Below, piece after piece: positions 1 to 6,930 of a stretch of DNA of 7,712 nt. The DNA comes from Gammaproteobacteria bacterium (GTDB taxonomy: Bacteria; Pseudomonadota; Gammaproteobacteria; Steroidobacterales; Steroidobacteraceae). The stretch lies in the NCBI GenBank assembly GCA_030830595.1, contig JAURMS010000148.1:1-7712 (forward strand), given 5' to 3'. A model generated the notes under the pieces. That model ran no database searches, was not told where the DNA came from, and saw only the letters and a list, made by a program, of their open reading frames with translations. A program made the position numbers and the translations under genes. Position 1 is the stretch's first letter; every line of letters begins with the position of its first letter.

Positions 1-1
1 C

Positions 2-1093
2 CGGGTCGTGGCCCTCGCCGCGCAGTCCCGGCATGAGGCCCTGCTTGAGCAGTGTCGGGAATTTCGGCCCGAATGCGTGGCCCTGGCCAGCCCCGAGGCC
101 GCCGGTTGCTTGCGGCAGGCCCTAAAGGCCGAGGGGCTCGCCATTCCGGTGCTGGAAGGTCCCGAGGGCTTGCTCGAGGTCGCGAGGCATCCCGGGGCCC
201 AACAGGTGATGGCCGCGATCGTCGGTGCAGCCGGCCTGCGACCGACGCTGGCTGCAGCCGAGGCCGGTAAGCGTCTGCTGCTGGCTAACAAGGAGGCACT
301 GGTCTGTGCCGGCGAGCTGCTGATGGCAGCTGTCGAGCGCAGCGGTGCAATGCTGCTGCCCATCGACAGTGAGCACAACGCCATTTTCCAGTGCCTGCCG
401 CCAGGGGTCCGGCCCGGCAGCTCGATTCCCGGGATGAAGCGGCTGTTGCTGACCGCCTCCGGCGGGCCTTTCCGGCAGTGGAGCGCAGCGCTGATGGCGG
501 CGGCCTCCCCGGCGCAGGCGGTCGCCCATCCCAACTGGAGCATGGGCCGGAAGATTTCCGTGGATTCCGCCTCGATGATGAACAAGGGCCTCGAGATCAT
601 CGAGGCCTGCTGGCTGTTCCGCGTGGAGGAAAGCCGGGTGGAGGTCGTCGTTCACCCGCAAAGCATCGTCCACTCCATGGTCGAATACGACGACGGGTCA
701 GTGCTGGCCCAGCTGGGGCAGCCCGATATGCGCACGCCCATCGCCAATGCCATGGCATGGCCGGATCGAATCGCCTCCGGTGTACAATCCCTGGATCTTG
801 CAGCGACGGCCGCACTGGAGTTCGAACCCCCCGACCCGGTGCGCTTTCCCTGCCTGCGCCTGGCCCGCGAGGCCGCTCAAAGGGGAGGGACTGCGCCTGT
901 GGTACTCAATGCGGCGAACGAGGTGGCTGTGGCCGCCTTCCTGGAGGGCAAGCTGAACTTTCCTGGCATCGCGACGGTCATCGATCGTGTGCTGCAGGGC
1001 CACGCGCCTGCCACGGTTCACGGCCTTGAGGATGTCCTCGAGGCGGATCGCCAGGGTCGGGACCTGGCAGCGCGGGCAGTTTCCGGAGCCTGA
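2..1093 (+). CDS. dxr: 1-deoxy-D-xylulose 5-phosphate reductoisomerase, 5'-truncated by window edge
   Basis: Dxr (IspC) is the cytoplasmic NADPH- and metal-dependent enzyme that converts 1-deoxy-D-xylulose 5-phosphate to 2-C-methyl-D-erythritol 4-phosphate in the MEP isoprenoid pathway. The visible 363 residues begin with RVVAL, which aligns with residue 29 of the 398-residue E. coli protein as I recall it. About 28 residues, including the N-terminal GSTGSIG nucleotide-binding motif, therefore lie outside the window. The GTG at 8 is an internal valine, not the start. Seen directly are LLANKEAL, the metal-binding DSEHNAIFQ (Asp codon at 365-367, equivalent to E. coli Asp150), SGGPFR, HPNWSMGRKISVDSA followed by MMNKGLE, HPQSIVHSMV, DMRTPIANAMAWP and the C-terminal LNAANEVAVAAF. 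Recalled catalytic and substrate residues (Asp150, Glu152, Ser186, His209, Asn227, Lys228, Glu231 in E. coli) are all matched. It ends six bases before rseP, and uppS and cdsA would normally lie upstream. Confidence 0.97.
   Translation, partial: RVVALAAQSRHEALLEQCREFRPECVALASPEAAGCLRQALKAEGLAIPVLEGPEGLLEVARHPGAQQVMAAIVGAAGLRPTLAAAEAGKRLLLANKEALVCAGELLMAAVERSGAMLLPIDSEHNAIFQCLPPGVRPGSSIPGMKRLLLTASGGPFRQWSAALMAAASPAQAVAHPNWSMGRKISVDSASMMNKGLEIIEACWLFRVEESRVEVVVHPQSIVHSMVEYDDGSVLAQLGQPDMRTPIANAMAWPDRIASGVQSLDLAATAALEFEPPDPVRFPCLRLAREAAQRGGTAPVVLNAANEVAVAAFLEGKLNFPGIATVIDRVLQGHAPATVHGLEDVLEADRQGRDLAARAVSGA
1085..1088 (+). promoter_or_regulatory. Probable ribosome binding site of rseP (GGAG)
   Basis: GGAG lies inside the last codons of dxr, 11 bases before the ATG at 1100. 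The spacing is on the long side. Combined with a gap of only six bases between the dxr stop and the rseP start, this suggests that rseP translation is at least partly coupled to dxr. Confidence 0.45.
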
Positions 1094-1099
1094 TCGGGC

Positions 1100-2476
1100 A
1101 TGACATCGACCATCCTTACTTCCATCGTCTCCTTCCTGGTGGCCATCGGCATCCTGGTCGCGGTGCACGAGTACGGGCATTTCTGGGCGGCCCGACGCCT
1201 GGGCTTCAAGGTGCTGCGCTTCTCGATCGGTTTCGGCCGTCCGCTGTTTCGGCGGGTGGGTAGCCACCCGGACCGCACCGAGTTCGTCATTGCGGCCCTG
1301 CCGCTGGGCGGTTACGTGAAGATGCTGGACGAGCAGGAGGGACCGGTTCCCCCGGAGGACCGGGAGCGTTCCTTCCAGAGCCGCTCGCCAGCGGCCCGCA
1401 TCGGGGTCCTGCTGGCCGGGCCCGGGGCCAATTTCCTGTTTGCGATCGGCGCCTTCTGGCTGGTGTTCCTGATGGGCGTGCCCGGGCTCAAGCCCCAGGT
1501 CGGGCAAGTCGCGCTCGACTCCGCGGCGGCGCGGGCCGGACTGCTCCCCGGTGACGTGATCGTCGAGGTGGCAGACACCACCGTCCAGACCCGTGAGCAG
1601 GCCATCTTGGGGCTCCTGAACGGCATCCTGGACTACGAGGAACTGCCCGTCGGAGTGGTCGGCGATGACGGTCGCCAGCGATCACTGCTGCTGTCGGTGC
1701 CGGCGTCTGATCGGCGGGCCCTGACCGAGCCCGGTGCGCTGCTGGAGGGGTTGGGCCTACAGTTCTGGCAGCCCAGGATTCCCGCCCGGGTCGGTACCGT
1801 GGTGGAGGGCGGCCCCGCTTATCTGGCCGGGCTGCTGCCCGGCGACCTGATCGTCGCCCTCGACGGCCGGCCGGTGGACGACTTTTTCGCCCTGGCGGAC
1901 CTGCTGCGGGCGCGACCTGGCGAGGCGGTGAACCTGTCCGTAGACCGTCAGGGCCGATCCCTCGAACTGGACATGGTCGCCGACTCGGTCGAGGAGGGTG
2001 GCCGCGTGATCGGACGGATCGGCATGACCGCCGAGGGGCTGGCCGAATACCCTCCGAACATGCGGGTAGAGGAGCGTCACGGTCCGCTGGGGGCTGTCAG
2101 GCCGGCGCTTCAGGAAACCTGGGACAAGACCGTCCTGACTCTTAAATTCCTGACGCGGATGATCACAGGCGATGTCTCTTCGCGTAACCTGTCGGGGCCC
2201 GTGAATATCGCCCAATATGCCGGCCTGTCGGCGTCCGGTGGCCTGGATTATTTTCTTGGGTTCCTGGCGCTGGTCAGCATCTCGCTGGCGGTGTTGAACC
2301 TGCTGCCCCTGCCCATCCTCGATGGCGGGCAGGTGGTCTACCAGGTGGCGGAACTGGTCAAGGGCTCGCCGGTGTCCGAGGCGGCCCAGGCGGTCGGCCA
2401 GAGAATCGGCGTGATGGTGCTCGTCCTGTTGATGGGCTATGCGTTCTACAACGACCTTTCCAGGCTGGCTGGTTAG
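1100..2476 (+). CDS. rseP: RIP metalloprotease RseP (site-2 protease, sigma-E pathway)
   Basis: RseP (also YaeL, MucP) is an inner-membrane zinc protease. In E. coli it makes the second cut in anti-sigma factor RseA after DegS, releasing sigma-E, and it also clears signal-peptide remnants. The 458-residue product is close to E. coli's 450. The zinc-binding HEYGH is at residues 23-27 within the first membrane segment, followed by GFG at 44-46 and the PLGGYVKM loop. GPGANF at 107-112 marks the second membrane segment. Two PDZ domains follow, at about residues 130-205 and 225-310, each with an AGLLPGD carboxylate-loop motif. The second zinc-site motif runs from Asn400 to Asp408 (NLLPLPILD, then GG) in the third membrane segment, and a final hydrophobic helix lies at about 431-450. 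All active-site elements are intact. The ATG at 1100 places HExxH where the family has it. Regulation by sigma-E is known in E. coli, but no sigma-E site is recognisable here. It sits just before bamA, as is usual in gammaproteobacteria. Confidence 0.97.
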   Translation: MTSTILTSIVSFLVAIGILVAVHEYGHFWAARRLGFKVLRFSIGFGRPLFRRVGSHPDRTEFVIAALPLGGYVKMLDEQEGPVPPEDRERSFQSRSPAARIGVLLAGPGANFLFAIGAFWLVFLMGVPGLKPQVGQVALDSAAARAGLLPGDVIVEVADTTVQTREQAILGLLNGILDYEELPVGVVGDDGRQRSLLLSVPASDRRALTEPGALLEGLGLQFWQPRIPARVGTVVEGGPAYLAGLLPGDLIVALDGRPVDDFFALADLLRARPGEAVNLSVDRQGRSLELDMVADSVEEGGRVIGRIGMTAEGLAEYPPNMRVEERHGPLGAVRPALQETWDKTVLTLKFLTRMITGDVSSRNLSGPVNIAQYAGLSASGGLDYFLGFLALVSISLAVLNLLPLPILDGGQVVYQVAELVKGSPVSEAAQAVGQRIGVMVLVLLMGYAFYNDLSRLAG

Positions 2477-2485
2477 GTTCGATCC

Positions 2486-2491
2486 AGGGGG
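2486..2491 (+). promoter_or_regulatory. Ribosome binding site deciding the bamA start (AGGGGG)
   Basis: This purine run lies in the 24-base gap between rseP and bamA, nine bases before the ATG at 2501. An in-frame TTG at 2492 directly abuts it and so could not use it. The site therefore favours ATG 2501 as the bamA start, which also gives a cleaner signal peptide and the family's usual length. Confidence 0.6.
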
Positions 2492-2500
2492 TTGACGGCG

Positions 2501-4933
2501 ATGCTTCGCAGGTTGGTCAGCGGGATACTGGTTGCGCATGCAGCCGCGGCCGCCCACGCTCAGGCGCCGGACTTCGTGGTCGGGGACATCCGGGTGGAGG
2601 GTCTCCAGCGCATTGCCGAGGGCACGGTGTACAACTACCTGCCCGTCAACATCGGCGACCGCCTGGATGCCAGACGCCAGCAGGAAGCGATCAAGGCCCT
2701 GTTCTCCACGGGCTTCTTCCGCGACATCGAGCTGCGCCGCGACGGTAATACCTTGGTGGTGGTGGTTTTGGAACGGCCCTCCATCGAGAGTTTCGAACTC
2801 AAGGGCAACAAGGACATCAAGACCGAGGACCTGGAGCGGTCCCTGCGTAATGTGGGCCTGGCCCAGGGCAAGACCTTCGACCGGTCCGTCCTTGAGGAAG
2901 TCACCAGCTACCTGACCGACCAGTACTTCGCGCGTGGCAAGTATGCGGTGCGCGTGGATACCCAAGTGGTCGACGTGCCCGGCAACAAGGTGCGCATCAC
3001 CATCGACATTGCCGAGGGTAAGCGCGCGCGCATCCGCCAGATCAACGTAGTTGGCAATACCGTGTTCGAAGACGAGGAGCTGGTCGAGGGATTCGAGCTC
3101 AAGACGCCCAACTGGCTTTCCTGGTACCGGCAGGACGATCGCTATTCGCGTGAGTCCTTGCAGGGCGACCTGGAGAAGCTCACGTCCTACTACCAGGATC
3201 GTGGCTACGCTAACTTCGAGGTCGAGTCGACCCAGGTCGCCATTGCGCCGGAGAAGGACGACATCTTCATCACCGTCAACGTCCAGGAAGGCGAGGTGTA
3301 CAAGGTAGGAGAGGTCAAGATCGCCGGCAAGATGGTGGTGCCGGAGGAACAACTGCGCCAGCTGCTGGTGGTCCAGCCGGGGCAGACCTATTCGCGGCGC
3401 CTGATCACCCAGACCCAGGAGTTGATGTCGCTGCGGCTCGGCGTGGACGGGTACGCCTTCGCCAAGATCGACCCGGTGCCGCAGGCCAACGAGGACGAGA
3501 AAACCATCGACCTGACCTTCTTCGTCGACCCGGGCAGCCGGGCCTACGTGCGGCGGGTGAACTTCGAGAACACCAGCGCCATCGATGACGAGGTGTTGCG
3601 CCGCGAGATGCGTCAGTTGGAGGGCGCATATCTCTCCAACTCACTGCTGGAGCGTTCCAAGGAGCGCATTCAGCGCCTGCCGTTCATCGAGAAGGTCGAG
3701 TTCGAGACCCAGCCCGTGGGCGGTACGCCCGACCTGGTGGACGTCAGCTTCGACATCACCGAAGGCCTGCCCGGGCAGTTCAGTGGCGGCATTGGTTATT
3801 CGGAGTCGCAGGGGGCCATTCTTAACGGCAGCTTCGTGCACTCCAACTTCATGGGCAGCGGCGAGCGTCTCGCGGTCGAACTGGCCGGTGGACGCTATTC
3901 CAAGCTGTACTCGATTTCCCACACCGACCCGTACACCAACATAGATGGCGTGGCGAGGACGGTGGGGATCCAGTATCGCGACATCACGCAGTATGTCTCG
4001 GCGGCGTCCGATTTCTCCACCAAGACCTACGCGGCCTCGCTGGAGTTTGGGTATCCCATCTCCGAGTTCCAGTCGCTGCGCTTTGGGGTGACGGCGCAGC
4101 GGTCGGACCTCATCACCAATGAGTTCGGCAGCGCGCGAGAGGCGGTCGATTGGGTGCGCAACAACGGCAATCCCTACACCCGTGAACTGGTGCAACAGGG
4201 CATCGATCCCACCACCGGACAGCCCATCGATATCACGACCATCCTGTATGGCACCAAGTTCAATACCTATGAGCTTAGCGCCGGTTGGTCCTACGACACC
4301 CGCAACCGGGCGCTGTTTGCCACCCGCGGCACCCGGCACTCCGTGTACCTCTCCGCGACTGTTCCCGGTAGCGACGCGAACTACTATGTTGTCAGTTATG
4401 ACTTCCTCAAGCTGCAGCCGGTCTATAAGCAGTGGACGCTGGCCTTCGCGGCTGAATTGGCGTGGGGCGATTCGCTGGACGACGACACCACCACGCTGCC
4501 GCCGTACCGGCAGTTCTTTGCTGGCGGGCCCGAGACCGTGCGCGGATTCCGCGAGAGTCGCCTCGGTCCCAAGGACAGCTTCGGCAACCCCTATGGCGGC
4601 AACATGAAGATCACCGGCCGGGCGGAGCTGATCTTCCCGGTACCCGATAAGTGGCGCGCCAGTGCCCGCATCAGTGCCTTCTACGACATTGGCAACGTCT
4701 TTTCTCAAGGACAAGGGATCAACTTCGTTGGCACTGATCGGGTAACCCCGGTCGATTACGAGTTTGATTACAATAATCTCAAGCAATCGGTGGGCGTGGC
4801 GGTCCAGTGGCTCGCTCCACTCGGTATCTTCCGCTTCAGTTACGGCTTCCCGCTTAACGACGAAAAGGCGGTGGGCGTGCTGTATCCGGACGAGACCGAG
4901 GGCTTTCAGTTCACTGTCGGTTCTGCATTCTGA
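2501..4933 (+). CDS. bamA: Outer membrane protein assembly factor BamA (Omp85)
   Basis: BamA is the essential core of the BAM complex, which inserts beta-barrel proteins into the outer membrane. From ATG 2501 the product is 810 residues, the same length as E. coli BamA as I recall it. It starts with a Sec signal peptide (MLRR, a hydrophobic stretch, then AHA before QAPDF, so cleavage is likely after residue 20). Five POTRA domains occupy about residues 24-418. Landmarks are the GLQRIAEG start of POTRA1, the SYYQDRGYA repeat and VLRREMRQLEGA (about 365-376) in POTRA5. The 16-strand barrel follows from GGIGYSESQG, with WSYDTRNRALF and the loop-6 motif VRGF at residues 680-683, whose Arg locks inside the barrel. 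The chain ends in FTVGSAF, with the C-terminal Phe typical of outer-membrane proteins. A segment around residues 545-585 seems specific to this lineage (see findings). The stop overlaps an in-frame ATG of skp as TGATG. An alternative start, TTG 2492, would add three residues. Confidence 0.98.
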   Translation: MLRRLVSGILVAHAAAAAHAQAPDFVVGDIRVEGLQRIAEGTVYNYLPVNIGDRLDARRQQEAIKALFSTGFFRDIELRRDGNTLVVVVLERPSIESFELKGNKDIKTEDLERSLRNVGLAQGKTFDRSVLEEVTSYLTDQYFARGKYAVRVDTQVVDVPGNKVRITIDIAEGKRARIRQINVVGNTVFEDEELVEGFELKTPNWLSWYRQDDRYSRESLQGDLEKLTSYYQDRGYANFEVESTQVAIAPEKDDIFITVNVQEGEVYKVGEVKIAGKMVVPEEQLRQLLVVQPGQTYSRRLITQTQELMSLRLGVDGYAFAKIDPVPQANEDEKTIDLTFFVDPGSRAYVRRVNFENTSAIDDEVLRREMRQLEGAYLSNSLLERSKERIQRLPFIEKVEFETQPVGGTPDLVDVSFDITEGLPGQFSGGIGYSESQGAILNGSFVHSNFMGSGERLAVELAGGRYSKLYSISHTDPYTNIDGVARTVGIQYRDITQYVSAASDFSTKTYAASLEFGYPISEFQSLRFGVTAQRSDLITNEFGSAREAVDWVRNNGNPYTRELVQQGIDPTTGQPIDITTILYGTKFNTYELSAGWSYDTRNRALFATRGTRHSVYLSATVPGSDANYYVVSYDFLKLQPVYKQWTLAFAAELAWGDSLDDDTTTLPPYRQFFAGGPETVRGFRESRLGPKDSFGNPYGGNMKITGRAELIFPVPDKWRASARISAFYDIGNVFSQGQGINFVGTDRVTPVDYEFDYNNLKQSVGVAVQWLAPLGIFRFSYGFPLNDEKAVGVLYPDETEGFQFTVGSAF

Positions 4934-4946
4934 TGTACATGGAGAT

Positions 4947-4950
4947 GAGG
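4947..4950 (+). promoter_or_regulatory. Ribosome binding site deciding the skp start (GAGG)
   Basis: GAGG stands six bases before ATG 4957, and GGAG at 4941-4944 lies slightly further upstream. The good spacing, plus the signal peptide that starts at 4957, favours this ATG over the in-frame ATGs at 4933, 4939 and 4945. Confidence 0.6.
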
Positions 4951-4956
4951 CAACAC

Positions 4957-5478
4957 ATGACTAAGCACCTCTGGCTGGCGGCCGTTGCGGCCGTGGCCCT
5001 GTTTCCGGCGGCGGCGTCCGCCCAGTTCAAGATCGGTTACGTCAACACCGTGAAGCTCCTCGAGGAGTCGCCGCAGGCGCGCGCTGCGCAGGAGGCCCTC
5101 GAGGCGGAATTCCTGCCGCGCCAACGCGAGTTGGCCGATCAGCAGAAGGCCCTCCAGGACAAGGAGGAGAAACTCAAGCGCGATGCGGCGGTGATGTCAG
5201 AGGCCGAGCGTTCCAAGGCCGAGCGTGAACTGCGTGATGGGCAGCGCGACCTGGCTCGGCGCTTCAACGAGCTCCAGGAAGACGCCAACCTGCGTCGCAA
5301 TGAGGAGTTCGGTAAGGTGCAGCGCGTCCTGTTGCAGGAGGTTCAAACCTTCGCCAGGGCCAATGGCTACGACCTGGTGGTAAGCGATGGAGTCCTCTAC
5401 GCATCCTCCGCCATGGACGTCACCGGTCAGGTGGTCGCGGCGCTGAAGTCCAGGACCCCCTCCGCACCCGCCAACTGA
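4957..5478 (+). CDS. skp: Periplasmic chaperone Skp (OmpH family)
   Basis: Skp is a trimeric, jellyfish-shaped periplasmic chaperone that holds unfolded outer-membrane proteins in solution on their way to BamA. From ATG 4957 the product is 173 residues (E. coli 161). The N-terminus is a classic Sec signal peptide: MTKH, a long Ala/Val/Leu core, then ASA before QFKIGYVN, so cleavage is likely after residue 22. FKIGYVNTVKLL and the C-terminal NGYDLVVSDGVLYAS with VTGQVVAALKS form the trimerisation body of the OmpH family. Between them, at about residues 45-130, is a charged, Glu/Lys/Arg/Gln-rich region predicted to form the coiled-coil tentacles. A short Pro/Ala tail (RTPSAPAN) follows the usual end. 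The gene lies 23 bases after bamA, its client-accepting partner. Start choice rests on the ribosome binding site and signal peptide. A longer 181-residue form from ATG 4933 is possible. Confidence 0.93.
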   Translation: MTKHLWLAAVAAVALFPAAASAQFKIGYVNTVKLLEESPQARAAQEALEAEFLPRQRELADQQKALQDKEEKLKRDAAVMSEAERSKAERELRDGQRDLARRFNELQEDANLRRNEEFGKVQRVLLQEVQTFARANGYDLVVSDGVLYASSAMDVTGQVVAALKSRTPSAPAN

Positions 5479-5492
5479 TCCGGGATCTGGGC

Positions 5493-6485
5493 ATGGCCAC
5501 GTCGCTCGGCGAGTTGGCGGTCCGTTTCGGGCTGGAACTCGTCGGCGACCCGGATTGCCGCGTCGAGCGGGTCGCCACGCTCGCACACGCCGGTCCGGGT
5601 GCGCTCAGTTTCCTGGCCAACCCCAAGTACCGCGCTCAGCTGGCCGGGACCCGGGCCTCGGCCGTGGTGCTCACCAAGGCGGATGCCGGCAGGTGTCCTG
5701 TGCCGGCCCTGGTGGCCGGCAACCCCTACTCGGCCTTTGCCCGGATCGCCCAGGTGCTGCACCCGGCGGCGGCCCCGGTGGCCGGGGTGCATGCCTCGGC
5801 AGTGGTGGCGCCTGACGCGGTGCTCGATGCCACAGCCGAGGTCGGTGCCGGTGCCGTGATCGAGTCCGGCGTGGAGGTCGGGCCCGCTGCGGTCATCGGA
5901 CCCGGCTGCGTGCTGATGCGGGGCGTCAAGGTGGGCGCTGCGACGCGGCTCCTGGCCAGGGTGACGGTGTATTCGGGCACGGTGATCGGTCAGCGTTGCA
6001 TGATGCAGGCTGGCGCGGTCCTCGGCGCCGACGGCTTCGGCTTTGCCCCGGACCAGGATGGCTACGTGCGGATTCCCCAAGTGGGCGGCTTGCGGATCGG
6101 TGATGACGTCGACATCGGCGCCAATACCACCATCGATCGCGGCGCCATCGAGGATACGGTCATCGGTGATGGCGTGAAGATCGACAACCTGGTCCAGGTC
6201 GGCCACAACGTCCGCATTGGCGAGCATACGGTCATCGCCGGCTGCGTCGGCATCTCCGGCAGCACCACCATTGGCAGGCGCTGCATGATCGGGGGCAAGG
6301 CCGGTATCGCCGGGCACCTCGAGATTGGGGACGACGTGGCCATCTCCGGCCTCACCATGGTGTCCCGCTCGCTCTCCGGGCCGGGCATGTACTCTTCTGG
6401 CTGGCCGGCCCAGCCCGCCCGCGAGTGGCGCCGGCAGGTGGCGGGACTTCGCAGATCGACAAACAGGAAGGACAGTGATGAGTGA
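5493..6485 (+). CDS. lpxD: UDP-3-O-(3-hydroxyacyl)glucosamine N-acyltransferase LpxD
   Basis: LpxD is the third enzyme of lipid A synthesis. It transfers an (R)-3-hydroxyacyl chain from ACP to the 2-amine of UDP-3-O-acylglucosamine in the cytoplasm, acting as a homotrimer. The product has 330 residues (E. coli 341). Residues 1 to about 95 form the uridine-binding domain (SFLANPKYRAQL, ASAVVL, NPYSAFARIAQVL). From about 100 to 300 runs the left-handed beta-helix of hexapeptide repeats (IGDDVDIGANTTIDRGAIED and others). The catalytic His is His238 in VGHNV (E. coli His239), and Met289 matches E. coli Met290, recalled as the acyl-chain ruler. YSSGWPAQP precedes the C-terminal helix, which is shorter than usual and may be frame-altered (see findings). 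ATG 5493 has only a weak GGGA at 5482-5485 and lies 14 bases after skp, suggesting coupled translation. The 3' end overlaps fabZ by eight bases. Confidence 0.96.
   Translation: MATSLGELAVRFGLELVGDPDCRVERVATLAHAGPGALSFLANPKYRAQLAGTRASAVVLTKADAGRCPVPALVAGNPYSAFARIAQVLHPAAAPVAGVHASAVVAPDAVLDATAEVGAGAVIESGVEVGPAAVIGPGCVLMRGVKVGAATRLLARVTVYSGTVIGQRCMMQAGAVLGADGFGFAPDQDGYVRIPQVGGLRIGDDVDIGANTTIDRGAIEDTVIGDGVKIDNLVQVGHNVRIGEHTVIAGCVGISGSTTIGRRCMIGGKAGIAGHLEIGDDVAISGLTMVSRSLSGPGMYSSGWPAQPAREWRRQVAGLRRSTNRKDSDE
6465..6472 (+). promoter_or_regulatory. Ribosome binding site of fabZ (AGGAAGGA)
   Basis: This strong purine-rich site lies inside the 3' end of lpxD, five bases before ATG 6478. It fixes the fabZ start there rather than at earlier in-frame codons such as GTG 6325, and leaves an eight-base overlap (ATGAGTGA) with lpxD. 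Confidence 0.65.
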
Positions 6486-6930
6486 CACACCCTACATGGA
6501 CATCCACGGCATCCTCAGGCAGTTGCCGCATCGCTATCCCTTCCTGCTGGTGGACCGGGTGCTCGAATGCGTCCCGGGCGAGCGCATCGAGGCGATCAAG
6601 AACGTCACCATCAATGAGCCGTTTTTTCCCGGGCATTTTCCCCAGCGTCCGGTCATGCCTGGCGTCATGATCCTGGAGGCCCTGGCCCAGACGGCGGGCA
6701 TCCTGGCCTTTCGCACGGCCGACGTGATGCCCGACGACGACCATCGCTTCTTTTTTGTGGGCATCGATGGTGCACGCTTCCGTAGGCCAGTCGAACCGGG
6801 TGACCAACTGCTGATGAGGGCAAAACTCGAGCGTGCCATCCGCGGCATCTGGAAGTTTTCCACCTCGGCCGAGGTGGCTGGGCAGGAGGTGGCCTCAGCC
6901 ACCATGATGGTGGCGCCGGAGGTCAAATGA
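6478..6930 (+). CDS. fabZ: 3-hydroxyacyl-[acyl-carrier-protein] dehydratase FabZ
   Basis: FabZ is the cytoplasmic hot-dog-fold dehydratase of type II fatty acid synthesis. It turns (R)-3-hydroxyacyl-ACP into trans-2-enoyl-ACP. Because LpxA and LpxD use the same hydroxyacyl-ACP pool, its place between their genes fits its known role in balancing phospholipid against lipid A. The product has 150 residues, against 151 in E. coli. LPHRYPFLLVDRV (residues 16-28) is the family signature. The catalytic His53 lies in NEPFFPGHFP and the catalytic Glu67 in MPGVMILEALAQ, with the usual 14-residue spacing. FFVGIDGARFRRPVEPGDQL and the closing ATMMV also match the family. The reading frame stays open upstream to 6325 inside lpxD, but that part has no FabZ similarity and low-complexity Arg/Pro/Ser composition, so ATG 6478 was chosen. 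The stop overlaps the lpxA start as ATGA. Confidence 0.97.
   Translation: MSDTPYMDIHGILRQLPHRYPFLLVDRVLECVPGERIEAIKNVTINEPFFPGHFPQRPVMPGVMILEALAQTAGILAFRTADVMPDDDHRFFFVGIDGARFRRPVEPGDQLLMRAKLERAIRGIWKFSTSAEVAGQEVASATMMVAPEVK
6918..6922 (+). promoter_or_regulatory. Ribosome binding site of lpxA (GGAGG)
   Basis: A consensus-like GGAGG lies within the last codons of fabZ, four bases before ATG 6927. The start and the fabZ stop share the tetranucleotide ATGA (6927-6930), a typical arrangement for translational coupling. Confidence 0.65.

Noticed and set aside
2351..2380. Possible sigma-E promoter inside rseP (GGAACT followed by TCCGA)
   Set aside because: The first element matches, but the spacing of 19 bases is about two too long, the second element is poor, and the bases simply encode conserved RseP residues near Ala-Glu-Leu-Val-Lys.
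2492..2500. TTG 2492 as the bamA start
   Set aside because: It directly abuts the AGGGGG site, leaving no spacing, whereas ATG 2501 has nine bases of spacing and gives a standard signal peptide and length.
1757..3352. Long open antisense frame (531 codons) across rseP and bamA
   Set aside because: It overlaps two unmistakable genes, crosses their boundary without regard to it, and its product is rich in His, Asp, Gln and Gly with no domain pattern. Such frames are expected opposite high-GC coding DNA.
6325..6477. N-terminal extension of FabZ from GTG 6325
   Set aside because: The extra 51 residues lie in a shifted frame over conserved lpxD sequence and resemble no FabZ. A strong ribosome binding site stands just before ATG 6478.
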